Assembly (NCBI GenBank): GCA_030590265.1
Contig: JAUUYW010000231.1
Span: forward strand, 1 to 5,853
Source of the DNA: Candidatus Krumholzibacteriia bacterium
GTDB taxonomy: Bacteria; Krumholzibacteriota; Krumholzibacteriia; LZORAL124-64-63
DNA: 5,853 nucleotides
Direction: 5' to 3'
A program made the translations under genes and the position numbers. The notes under the pieces are model-generated. The model did not search any database. It saw only the letters and a list, made by a program, of their open reading frames with translations, and was not told the origin of the DNA. Below are positions 1 to 5,853 of this stretch, in pieces; positions within the stretch are counted from its first letter, which is position 1, and the number at the start of each line of letters is the position of its first letter.

Positions 1-2301
1 ATGATGTTCATCGAGCGTCCCGGCCTGCCTTCAATCGAAGAAGTGGCCCAACCGGAATTGCGACTGGCCGGCTTGCGCATCAACCCTCGCACCAACGGAC
101 GCAGCCGCCAAACCAGCGGCAGCGGCCTCCGCTTTCAAAGCATGGATGGTGACGAAGAGCGGCAGGTCACCGGCATCCCCGAAGGTGCGCGCCTGACGGG
201 ATTCACCTGGAGTGAAGATGGCAAACGCGTGGCTTTTGTAGTCACCATGGATGACCGCATCAGCCTGTGGACCGCGGAATTGAAATCGGCAGAAGCCAAG
301 CAGGCTACTCCGCCGGAAATGCGCTTGAACGGTGTGTATGGACGTCCCTACAGCTGGCTCGATGAGGGCAAAAAATTTGTTGTTCGCACCGTGCCTGAAA
401 ACCGTGGCGACGCCCCCATAGAACCGCTGGTTCCCAGTGGCCCCGTGATTCAGGAAAACATGGGTAAGAAAGCCCCCGCGCGCACTCATCAGGACCTCTT
501 GAAAAACCCCTTCGATGAGTCCCTGTATGAATTCTACGCCACCAGCCAGGCTGTCCTCCTGGACATCAAAGGCAAAGCCAAAAAGCTGGGCCAGCCCGGA
601 TTGCTGCGGCGCATTTCTCCTGCTCCCGACGGAGAATTCATCCTCACTGAAACCGTGCAGCGTCCCTTTACTTATTCTCTTCCGGAAAACAAATTTCCCC
701 GTCTCATTGCCATCATTGACCGCGACGGAGACCTTGTTTACGAAGTGGCCAACGTGCCCCTGCAGGATCAAATCCCCATCAGCTTTGGCTCCGTGGCCAC
801 CGGCCGGCGCAGCGTGGGCTGGCGGGCCGATGCCAAAGCGGAACTGGTCTGGGTCGAAGCCCTCGATGGTGGTGACGGCGGCATCGAAGCCGAAGAGCGC
901 GACCGCGTATTCACCCTCGAAGAACCTTTCGAAGACAATCCTGTAGAGTTGATGACCTTGGCCCAGCGTTATGGCGGCGTCATCTGGGGCAACGACGACC
1001 TGGCTTTCGTCACCAGTTGGTGGTGGAAAACCCGCAACGTCAAAGGATGGCTGGTGCAGCCCGGCGACCGGGACATCAAACCTGAACTGGTGGAAGACCG
1101 CAGCTGGCAGGATCGCTACAATGATCCAGGCACTCCGGTCATGCATCCCGGCCCCTATGGAACTCCCGTCATTCTCACCGCTGATGGCGGCAACACCATC
1201 TTCCATTCCGGTGATGGCGCCTCACCCGAAGGGGACCGGCCCTTCCTGGACAAGGTCGACCTGAAAACCAGTGAAACTGAACGGTTGTTCCGCTCGGAAG
1301 CACCATTCTATGAACGCTTCGTCGAGATTGTGGACGTCAAAAAACTGCGTCTGGTAACCCGTCGCGAATCGCAAACGGAACCACCCAATTATTTCCTTCG
1401 GGATCTCAAAAAAGATACTCTTGAACAGTTGACCACTTTCCCGGATCCGGCACCCCAACTGGCCGGCCTCAGCAAGGAATTGATCACTTACCAGAGGTCC
1501 GACGGCGTTGACCTGACCGGCACCCTGTACTTGCCTCCCGGATACGACAAAGAGCGCGATGGCCGCTTGCCCGTGCTCATGTGGGCTTACCCCACCGAAT
1601 TCAAAAGCAAAAAGGACGCCGGCCAGGTTACCGATTCGCCTTACCGCTTCACTCGCGTGGGTTGGTATTCGCCGATGCTGTACCTGACTCTTGGTTACGC
1701 CGTCTTTGACGACCCAACCATGCCTATTATCGGTGAAGGTGAAGAAGAGCCTAACGATACCTTCATCGAACAGTTGGTCATGAGCGCTCAGGCGGCGGTG
1801 GATGTGGTGGTCGCACAGGGTGTTGGCGATCGCGACCGCATGGCCATCGGTGGGCACAGTTATGGTGCCTTCATGGCGGCCAACCTGCTGGCCCACAGTG
1901 ATATTTTCCGTCTGGGATTGCCGCGCAGTGGTGCCTACAACCGCACCCTGACGCCGTTTGGTTTCCAGGCCGAAGAACGCACTGTTTGGGAAGCTCCCCA
2001 GATCTACTTTGCCATGTCACCCTTCATGCACGCCGATAAGATCAATGAGCCGATTCTTATTGTGCATGGGGATGCCGACAACAACTCGGGGACTTATCCC
2101 ATGCAGAGTGAGCGGCTTTATGGGGCGTTGAAAGGGCTGGGTGCTACGGCTCGTTTGGTGATGCTGCCTCATGAGAGCCATGGATATCGGGCCAGGGAAT
2201 CGATCATGCATTTGTTGTGGGAAACTTCGACCTGGTTGGATCGGTATTGTAAGGATGCTGAGGCTCGGACGTTGGAAGAGAAGGAGATTTCCGGGTCTTG
2301 A
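1..2301 (+). CDS. S9 family serine peptidase, glutamyl endopeptidase type (5'-partial)
   Basis: This is a prolyl-oligopeptidase-fold serine peptidase closest to the glutamyl endopeptidase group (S9D), which includes plant chloroplast CGEP and cleaves after Glu in peptides or unfolded proteins. Residues here count from base 1. About 1-490 are beta-propeller-like sequence; the alpha/beta-hydrolase domain runs from about 500 to 766. The nucleophile is S620 in GGHSYGAF. The likely Asp is D693 in HGDADNN and the likely His is H727 in PHESHGY, so the triad is complete. The stretch SGAYNRTLTPFGFQ (from about 642) is a hallmark of this subfamily. The ATG at base 1 is probably an internal Met: relatives have extra residues, and in bacteria usually an export signal, before the ERPxLPSIxEVAQPELRLAGLRINP segment that begins here. 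The gene is therefore cut by the window edge. It converges on the CotH gene. Family assignment is firm; substrate and secretion are inferred. Confidence 0.93.
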   Translation: MMFIERPGLPSIEEVAQPELRLAGLRINPRTNGRSRQTSGSGLRFQSMDGDEERQVTGIPEGARLTGFTWSEDGKRVAFVVTMDDRISLWTAELKSAEAKQATPPEMRLNGVYGRPYSWLDEGKKFVVRTVPENRGDAPIEPLVPSGPVIQENMGKKAPARTHQDLLKNPFDESLYEFYATSQAVLLDIKGKAKKLGQPGLLRRISPAPDGEFILTETVQRPFTYSLPENKFPRLIAIIDRDGDLVYEVANVPLQDQIPISFGSVATGRRSVGWRADAKAELVWVEALDGGDGGIEAEERDRVFTLEEPFEDNPVELMTLAQRYGGVIWGNDDLAFVTSWWWKTRNVKGWLVQPGDRDIKPELVEDRSWQDRYNDPGTPVMHPGPYGTPVILTADGGNTIFHSGDGASPEGDRPFLDKVDLKTSETERLFRSEAPFYERFVEIVDVKKLRLVTRRESQTEPPNYFLRDLKKDTLEQLTTFPDPAPQLAGLSKELITYQRSDGVDLTGTLYLPPGYDKERDGRLPVLMWAYPTEFKSKKDAGQVTDSPYRFTRVGWYSPMLYLTLGYAVFDDPTMPIIGEGEEEPNDTFIEQLVMSAQAAVDVVVAQGVGDRDRMAIGGHSYGAFMAANLLAHSDIFRLGLPRSGAYNRTLTPFGFQAEERTVWEAPQIYFAMSPFMHADKINEPILIVHGDADNNSGTYPMQSERLYGALKGLGATARLVMLPHESHGYRARESIMHLLWETSTWLDRYCKDAEARTLEEKEISGS
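1858..1860 (+). other. Catalytic serine codon of the S9 peptidase
   Basis: AGT encodes S620 (counted from base 1) in the nucleophile elbow GGHSYGAFMAAN. The GxSxG form is GHSYG. The other triad members follow in the expected order and spacing for S9: D693 at 2077-2079 in the HGxxD motif and H727 at 2179-2181 in the SHG motif. Nothing in the sequence suggests an inactive enzyme. Confidence 0.88.
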
Positions 2302-2322
2302 TGGGTTTTGATGGGTTTTGAT
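2293..2322 (+). repeat. Three tandem decamers at the peptidase stop codon
   Basis: The unit GGGTYTTGAT occurs three times in a row: 2293-2302 (GGGTCTTGAT), 2303-2312 and 2313-2322 (both GGGTTTTGAT). The first copy contains the real TGA stop at 2299-2301. The period of 10 shifts the frame by one each time, so the TGA triplets at 2299, 2309 and 2319 fall in all three forward frames. Replication slippage is the simplest origin; a fail-safe stop is a possible by-product. Confidence 0.85.
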
Positions 2323-2444
2323 TATGATGAGCTTGGGGTTCATTCCAGTGTCTGGATTGGCTGAATCCCAAGCCCATTGAGATTCAAAGTTCCCACTGGC
2401 AGGAACTAATTCCGGGTTGATAAAACCGACCGGCACAACTCAAC
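2302..2444. other. Convergent intergenic region
   Basis: These 143 bases separate the stop of the peptidase (+) from the stop of the CotH protein (-). They contain two of the decamer copies, a 12-bp hairpin (2331-2373) and, around 2411-2435, a weak broken GGTT/AACC pairing. I see no open frame with a plausible ribosome site and no RNA gene. No strand shows a hairpin followed by a clear T-run, so a canonical intrinsic terminator is not evident. Confidence 0.7.
2331..2373. terminator. Hairpin between convergent genes, possible shared transcript end
   Basis: The left arm GCTTGGGGTTCA (2331-2342) pairs with TGAATCCCAAGC (2362-2373): 12 pairs, of which one is a G-U wobble on the plus-strand transcript. 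The 19-base loop holds a further small hairpin, CCAG-TGT-CTGG (2345-2355). It lies 30 bases past the peptidase stop and 71 bases past the CotH stop, where a bidirectional transcript end is expected. No U-tract follows on either strand, so it may block 3' exonuclease or act with Rho rather than terminate by itself. Confidence 0.4.
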
Positions 2445-5048
2445 TCATCGAACCACACCGATTTTCCCGGTCACTGCCGTTCCGGCCGCTTGAATCTTGA
2501 CCAGATAAACCCCTGCCGGAACCAGGCGACCATCCCCATCTCGCCGATCCCAAACCACCGCCTGTGAGCCCGCAGGTAAATTCTCGGCGAATAATCGGCG
2601 CACCCGATACCCCCGGGTATCAAAAACATCCACGGTCACGGGTCCGGATCGCCCAGAAGAGAACCGAATCTCCATCTGGCCTCCACTCGGATTGGGCGAA
2701 ATGCGGGGGGCTGAGAGAAGAACAGTCAGCGATTCATCCGGAGCTGCCGAAACGGCGGAGTTGGCGGATGAAGGCGTAGGTTGTTCGAAGAACTGCCAGG
2801 TTGTACTTCCATCTGACACACGCCCATAACTGACGTCTGATACCTGGGGTCCATAATCCAGGGTGTCGATTGGCAGAGCCAAGCCGGAGTCATTCAGGAA
2901 CAAACCGATCTGCTCTCCTGAAGCGGAGAGTTTGAACGAAGCATGGATCCCTTCCTGGAACATATCGTTGTCACACCAGATCAGCACATGCTCGGAGCCT
3001 CGCAAAGTCATGGTGGGCAATTGCCACTTGCTGGGGTTGTTGAGATCATCGGTCAGAAAGTAGTCCCCAAGATTCAGGTTATGATTGCTGCGATTGTACA
3101 ATTCGATCCAGTCATCAAACTCACCGGCCGGATCAGCGTTGGTGGAATTGTTGCTGGCCAAAAATTCGTTGATCACAAGGGCAGGCAAAGGTGCAGGACC
3201 GGCCTGCACCAGCCATTTGTGCACAACTGTTTCTCCGCTGGTATCGGTATGCCGTAGCTGGTACCAGATCGCAGTTTCGTCAGGGGCATTGAAATCGACA
3301 AAAGAATATTGCAACGGGTCGTCGCTGTGGAGAGAACCCACCAGACCCGGGTATTGTTCGCTGGTTGCCAACAGTTCCAGGGCAGTGGAATCGGCTACGG
3401 CCCGCCAAACTTCAAAACCCGTGTTGTCCCGCTCTCTTTCAGTCTGCCAGTGCAGAACCACCTCGTGGGCCTGGGTCGTGACGGAGAATTGACTCAATTC
3501 CACCGGGGCCATGAAATCAGCCAAAAACTCGGCCAGGTGGTCGATAAAAACCGGACTTCGGAGAGCCAAAAAATCCTGGTAGTCGTTCGCGGCCTGGGCC
3601 AGGTTCCACAGCCCCGCGCCTGGATAACGCTGGGCGTGCGGAGAAATCTCCGGTTCGAACAGAACCACCAACGAATCAAACCGGGCCTGGGCGTTGGAAA
3701 CATCCAGAACTCCATCGAGCAAAATATCGGCCCGCTCACGGAAATAGGTGCGGTACTCGGCATTGCCCATCAACTGACGAAACAGGCGGCTGTAGCGAAA
3801 ATTTGCGCCATATGACGCGAAATAACTCACCGGTGGCCGGTAGAGTTCATATTCTTCATTGCTGCCCGCCGAATAGAAACGCAACAATTCCGCCTCAAGA
3901 TTTTGCGGATAGAGAATATCATCCTCATCCCACATGACGTAATTCCAGCGCTGATCGGGCTGGCGGATGATGACCAGATTGTGCCGAAATCCATTTTCGG
4001 AATTAGCCGTGAAGGCGTTGATGATAATCCAGTCGGTGTAAGCTTGCAGGTTCAGACGACGCGAGGCCCCCACAAAGAAATTGTGGTCCGAGGGGTCTTG
4101 CCAATCACCGACCCAATTGAGAAAATCGAACCAGGCATAGGGCTCGCCGTGCTCGGTAATACCATCCTTGACCAGAATGATATCATCCGGATCGAAACCC
4201 AGACTCACGGTGGCCCACTTGTCGTCCAGACGTTCACGCAGGGAATAAATCCCCCAGTATTCTCCATTGAGATAAGTAACCGCTGGGATCCACCTACTGG
4301 TCAGGTGGCCCAATTCACGATACATGGAGGTGACCCAGTGATCCGTCAACAAATACTGGGGTCCCATGGTCTGACGCAATAGCATACGCTGGCTGACGGT
4401 GGGGCCGTCGCCAAAAAAATCATGGTAAAGATAAACTGGTTCAGCGTGATGATCGAAGTACAGGCGCCACGATTTCTGGGGCAAGCCCCGGGTCCAGCCT
4501 CCGTTGATTCTCAGGCCGATGTTTCGGGACATGACCGGAGTGCCATCAGCTTCCCACATGTCCAGCTGGGTGGTTCGCTCCCACTCGATACCCCGTTGAT
4601 CCCAATTGGGATTGCCATCACCCCAGACATAGAGACCCTGGGCATCCGACCAGATATTCGAAGGATCTGTCTGCAGCGACAAAACTGGATAGGCGTGAGC
4701 CCCGGGGGTAAGAGTTGGAGTTGTGGCAGGAAAAGCCCAAGTCGTATCGGTGGCTCCACTTGTCAAGGACCTGAAAACTACCAATACAGGCTGGTTTTCA
4801 TCCCAGGTGAATGTGCGCTGCCAGGTGTCCGAAGAAAGCTGTTCGAACCCACTCCCACCGGCTACAATTTCCGATGGCTCACTTGATACATAGGTTCCGA
4901 CAATACTGCCCTCCTGAAAACCCTCCGGCGGATGAACCCAACCAGATGGTACGGCCCGGTTGGAATAGGTTTCCAGGATTTCAAAATTATCAGCCAGGGC
5001 GCAGGTCTGGGCGAGACAAAAGGCCGTGACCAAAATAGCGAGACGCAA
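2445..5048 (-). CDS. Secreted CotH kinase-like / lamin-tail domain protein with C-terminal sorting tail
   Basis: This is an 867-residue exported protein. Residues 1-19 are a Sec signal peptide ending in ALA before DNFEI. About 119-510 form a CotH-type domain: GLRINGG at 178, LPQKSWRLYF at 189-198, YLNGEYWGIYSLRERLDDKW at 259-278 and WNYVMWDEDD at 368-377. CotH proteins are atypical kinases; the spore-coat CotH of Bacillus phosphorylates coat proteins. About 514-618 resemble the fibronectin-like module (PVELxxF, LHWQTERERDNTGFEVWR) common in FCB surface proteins. About 623-762 are a lamin-tail domain (VINEFLASNN, DDWIELYN, ending TPSSANS). From 783 a FlgD-like/type IX sorting tail ends in KIGVVR. 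It probably acts outside the cell or on its surface. The start is a TTG with Shine-Dalgarno GGGAG six bases upstream; the frame stays open to an ATG at 5183, but that start crosses a 12-bp hairpin. Kinase activity and substrate are not shown. Confidence 0.9.
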   Translation of the reverse strand: MRLAILVTAFCLAQTCALADNFEILETYSNRAVPSGWVHPPEGFQEGSIVGTYVSSEPSEIVAGGSGFEQLSSDTWQRTFTWDENQPVLVVFRSLTSGATDTTWAFPATTPTLTPGAHAYPVLSLQTDPSNIWSDAQGLYVWGDGNPNWDQRGIEWERTTQLDMWEADGTPVMSRNIGLRINGGWTRGLPQKSWRLYFDHHAEPVYLYHDFFGDGPTVSQRMLLRQTMGPQYLLTDHWVTSMYRELGHLTSRWIPAVTYLNGEYWGIYSLRERLDDKWATVSLGFDPDDIILVKDGITEHGEPYAWFDFLNWVGDWQDPSDHNFFVGASRRLNLQAYTDWIIINAFTANSENGFRHNLVIIRQPDQRWNYVMWDEDDILYPQNLEAELLRFYSAGSNEEYELYRPPVSYFASYGANFRYSRLFRQLMGNAEYRTYFRERADILLDGVLDVSNAQARFDSLVVLFEPEISPHAQRYPGAGLWNLAQAANDYQDFLALRSPVFIDHLAEFLADFMAPVELSQFSVTTQAHEVVLHWQTERERDNTGFEVWRAVADSTALELLATSEQYPGLVGSLHSDDPLQYSFVDFNAPDETAIWYQLRHTDTSGETVVHKWLVQAGPAPLPALVINEFLASNNSTNADPAGEFDDWIELYNRSNHNLNLGDYFLTDDLNNPSKWQLPTMTLRGSEHVLIWCDNDMFQEGIHASFKLSASGEQIGLFLNDSGLALPIDTLDYGPQVSDVSYGRVSDGSTTWQFFEQPTPSSANSAVSAAPDESLTVLLSAPRISPNPSGGQMEIRFSSGRSGPVTVDVFDTRGYRVRRLFAENLPAGSQAVVWDRRDGDGRLVPAGVYLVKIQAAGTAVTGKIGVVR
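2448..2702 (-). other. C-terminal type IX secretion / FlgD-like tail of the CotH protein
   Basis: Residues 783-867 begin with ISPNPSGG and continue through a beta-rich segment (VTVDVFDTRG, then LPAGSQAVVWDRRDGDGR) to VPAGVYLVKIQ and the terminal KIGVVR. This matches the Por/type IX sorting tail and the related FlgD Ig-like repeat found at the C-terminus of FCB surface proteins. In type IX systems such tails direct crossing of the outer membrane and are often cleaved. No secretion-machinery gene is visible in the window, so the route is inferred. Confidence 0.75.
4992..5048 (-). other. Signal peptide of the CotH protein
   Basis: From the TTG at 5048 the peptide reads MRLAILVTAFCLAQTCALA, then D. 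It has a short positive start (R2), a hydrophobic core and an A-x-A site (ALA) before residue 20. Cysteines at 11 and 16 do not sit in a lipobox, so signal peptidase I rather than lipoprotein processing is expected. Confidence 0.8.
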
Positions 5049-5051
5049 TGG

Positions 5052-5059
5052 CTTCTCCC
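5052..5059 (-). promoter_or_regulatory. Ribosome binding site deciding the TTG start
   Basis: On the minus strand GGGAGAAG is followed by CCA and then TTG. The GGAG core is a good match to the 16S anti-Shine-Dalgarno, with six bases between GGGAG and the start codon. It supports TTG 5048 over the upstream ATGs at 5183 and 5147, which would put about 45 or 33 extra residues before the hydrophobic signal core. Confidence 0.72.
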
Positions 5060-5091
5060 AAATTGGTTTGTTTTTGGTGACCCGATGGGAC

Positions 5092-5121
5092 AAAAAACCT
5101 GTGAATTGACACAGGTTTTTT
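5092..5121. terminator. Perfect 12-bp hairpin, intrinsic-terminator-like
   Basis: AAAAAACCTGTG (5092-5103) and CACAGGTTTTTT (5110-5121) are exact reverse complements around the six-base loop AATTGA. On the minus strand the stem ends in six T, and the stem base is A-tract/U-tract, as in bidirectional intrinsic terminators. It lies 86 bases past the stop of the RND pump gene, so it most likely ends that transcript. It also lies 44 bases upstream of the CotH start, so it could attenuate or protect a CotH mRNA starting upstream. Confidence 0.8.
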
Positions 5122-5137
5122 AGTTTTAGTTCTAGAT

Positions 5138-5143
5138 AGTATA
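5138..5143 (-). promoter_or_regulatory. Possible -10 box for the CotH gene
   Basis: The minus strand reads TATACT, five of six with the sigma-70 consensus TATAAT. A start near 5131 would place the 12-bp hairpin directly at the beginning of the mRNA. No good -35 hexamer is found at 16-18 bases (GTGCTC at 17), and FCB promoters can follow a different consensus, so the call is weak. Confidence 0.3.
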
Positions 5144-5150
5144 GCATGAA

Positions 5151-5169
5151 TCCGTGGAAAGAGCACGGA
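5151..5169. repeat. Small inverted repeat near the putative promoter
   Basis: TCCGTG (5151-5156) and CACGGA (5164-5169) are perfect reverse complements around a seven-base spacer. The repeat sits seven bases upstream of the TATACT box, in the expected -35 region of the minus-strand promoter. It could be an operator or a weak RNA hairpin; a 6-bp repeat can also arise by chance. Confidence 0.35.
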
Positions 5170-5206
5170 CCACCAAGGCTCAAGTTTTGTAACCAATTTA
5201 TTCAGA

Positions 5207-5853
5207 TCATGTTACGGGCTTTCTGGCCTTCCCGAACACCCGGTAAATGGCCGGCAACACCACCAAGGTTAGAGCGTTGGCCGACAAAACACCACCAATA
5301 ACCACCGTAGCCAAAGGCCTCTGAACCTCGGCTCCCACACCGGTATTGAAAGCCATGGGCACGAACCCCAGAGCCGCCACCAGCGTCGTCATCAAAACTG
5401 GCCGCAACCGCATCAGAGCACTCTGCTCGATGGCTTCGTCCAGGGCCACGCCATTGCGCAGCATCCGGCTAATGGTCGAGACCATCACCAACCCGGCCAG
5501 CATAGCCACACCCGACACCGCCACAAAACCGATGCCCGATGAAACGGTGTACGGCATTCCCCTCAACCAAAGGGCCAGAATACCTCCCACTGTGGCAAAA
5601 GGCGCGGCAGTAAAAATGATCCCTGCGTCACGCCACGACCCCGTGCTCGAATACAGCAGGAAAATAATCAACAAAAGCGCCACCGGCACCACGAACATCA
5701 ACCGCAAACGGGCACGTTCCATGTGCTCGAACTGTCCGGCGAAACTGACGAAGTAACCCTGGGGCATTTCCACCTCGGCAGCAATGCGGCGGCGGGCCTC
5801 GGACACAAAACTGCCCACATCCCGATCGCGCACGTTGACCTGCACGACGATAC
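5207..5853 (-). CDS. Heavy-metal efflux RND transporter, CzcA/CusA family (C-terminal part)
   Basis: This is the C-terminal fifth of an inner-membrane proton-driven RND pump of the heavy-metal efflux type, which works as a trimer with a periplasmic adaptor and an outer-membrane channel to expel divalent or monovalent metal ions. About 214 codons are present of the usual 1,030-1,050; the frame runs off the window edge, and the GTG at 5845 is an internal Val. The sequence opens with the end of the second periplasmic porter domain (VQVNVRDRDVGSFVSEA, GQFEHMERA), followed by five hydrophobic segments matching TM8-TM12, at roughly 5701-5648, 5626-5564, 5542-5471, 5404-5348 and 5314-5243. Family motifs are LRPVLMTTLVAALGFVPMA and GAEVQRPLATVVIGG before TM12. 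The TM4 proton-relay acids and the metal-selectivity sites lie outside the window, so the metal cannot be named. It is followed by the 12-bp hairpin. Confidence 0.93.
   Translation of the reverse strand, partial: IVVQVNVRDRDVGSFVSEARRRIAAEVEMPQGYFVSFAGQFEHMERARLRLMFVVPVALLLIIFLLYSSTGSWRDAGIIFTAAPFATVGGILALWLRGMPYTVSSGIGFVAVSGVAMLAGLVMVSTISRMLRNGVALDEAIEQSALMRLRPVLMTTLVAALGFVPMAFNTGVGAEVQRPLATVVIGGVLSANALTLVVLPAIYRVFGKARKPVT

Larger units (their letters stand above)
5049..5206. other. Intergenic leader between the RND pump and the CotH gene
   Basis: These 158 bases run from the pump stop codon to the CotH start. In transcription order they hold a small inverted repeat (5169-5151), a TATACT box (5143-5138), a perfect 12-bp hairpin (5121-5092) and the Shine-Dalgarno. 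The CotH reading frame stays open through most of the region by chance, but the encoded residues look like no protein domain. Confidence 0.7.

Noticed and set aside
31..1206. A 391-codon open frame on the minus strand opposite the peptidase
   Set aside because: It is antisense to a gene with clear family motifs and has no recognisable domain. Its openness follows from the C/G-ending codons of the sense gene.
1222..1896. A 224-codon minus-strand open frame
   Set aside because: It lies wholly opposite the peptidase's catalytic-domain coding region, with no family resemblance and no promoter or ribosome site.
2411..2435. Possible terminator CCGG..GGTT/AACC..CGG after the CotH stop
   Set aside because: Only four contiguous pairs plus three across a three-base bulge, with no following T-run; too weak to call.
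2017..2436. A 139-codon minus-strand frame covering the convergent junction
   Set aside because: Most of it is antisense to the conserved peptidase C-terminus (catalytic Asp and His). The junction part is low in protein-like features.
3309..3815. Plus-strand open frames opposite the CotH gene, such as this one and 3903-4382
   Set aside because: They are shadows of a gene with recognisable domains and have no family motifs of their own.
4992..5048. Lipoprotein signal around the Cys residues of the leader
   Set aside because: Residues before C11 (TAF) and C16 (AQT) do not form a lipobox, whereas ALA gives a good signal peptidase I site.
5049..5183. Extra N-terminal 45 residues of the CotH protein from ATG 5183
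   Set aside because: They cover the hairpin, place a long stretch before the signal core, and TTG 5048 has a better ribosome site.
5346..5756. A 136-codon plus-strand frame opposite the RND pump
   Set aside because: It mirrors the conserved transmembrane region of the pump and has no independent support.

Overview
The window holds three protein genes and their junctions. The most likely source is a secretion-rich, Gram-negative-type bacterium of the Fibrobacterota-Chlorobiota-Bacteroidota (FCB) superphylum or a related candidate phylum. Three things point there: an envelope metal-efflux RND pump, a large exported CotH/lamin-tail protein ending in a type IX secretion (Por/FlgD-like) tail, and moderate GC with C-rich third positions. 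This placement is inference from protein architecture; a PVC-group host is not excluded.

Layout. Positions 1-2301 (+) hold nearly all of an S9-family serine peptidase of the glutamyl endopeptidase type, the family that includes plant chloroplast CGEP. Its N-terminus lies before the window. Positions 2302-2444 form a convergent junction with a three-copy decamer at the stop codon and a 12-bp hairpin. Positions 2445-5048 (-) hold a secreted multidomain protein: signal peptide, CotH kinase-like domain, fibronectin-like linker, lamin-tail domain and C-terminal sorting domain. The reading frame is open back to an ATG at 5183, but a TTG at 5048 behind a good Shine-Dalgarno, giving a clean 19-residue signal peptide, is the better start. 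Positions 5049-5206 hold the most interesting non-coding structure: a perfect 12-bp hairpin with a 6-base loop, a possible -10 box and a second small inverted repeat. Positions 5207-5853 (-) hold the last fifth of a heavy-metal RND efflux pump (CzcA/CusA family), whose N-terminal part lies beyond the window.

How they relate. The pump and the CotH gene run in the same direction but are separated by a terminator-like hairpin. The peptidase converges on the CotH gene. Nothing in the sequence shows that the three act in one pathway; all are probably envelope or exported functions. I found no CRISPR array, transposon, RNA gene or clear new defence or biosynthetic system. The points worth a second look are the CotH leader region, the architecture of the CotH protein, and the unusual 3' end of the peptidase gene.
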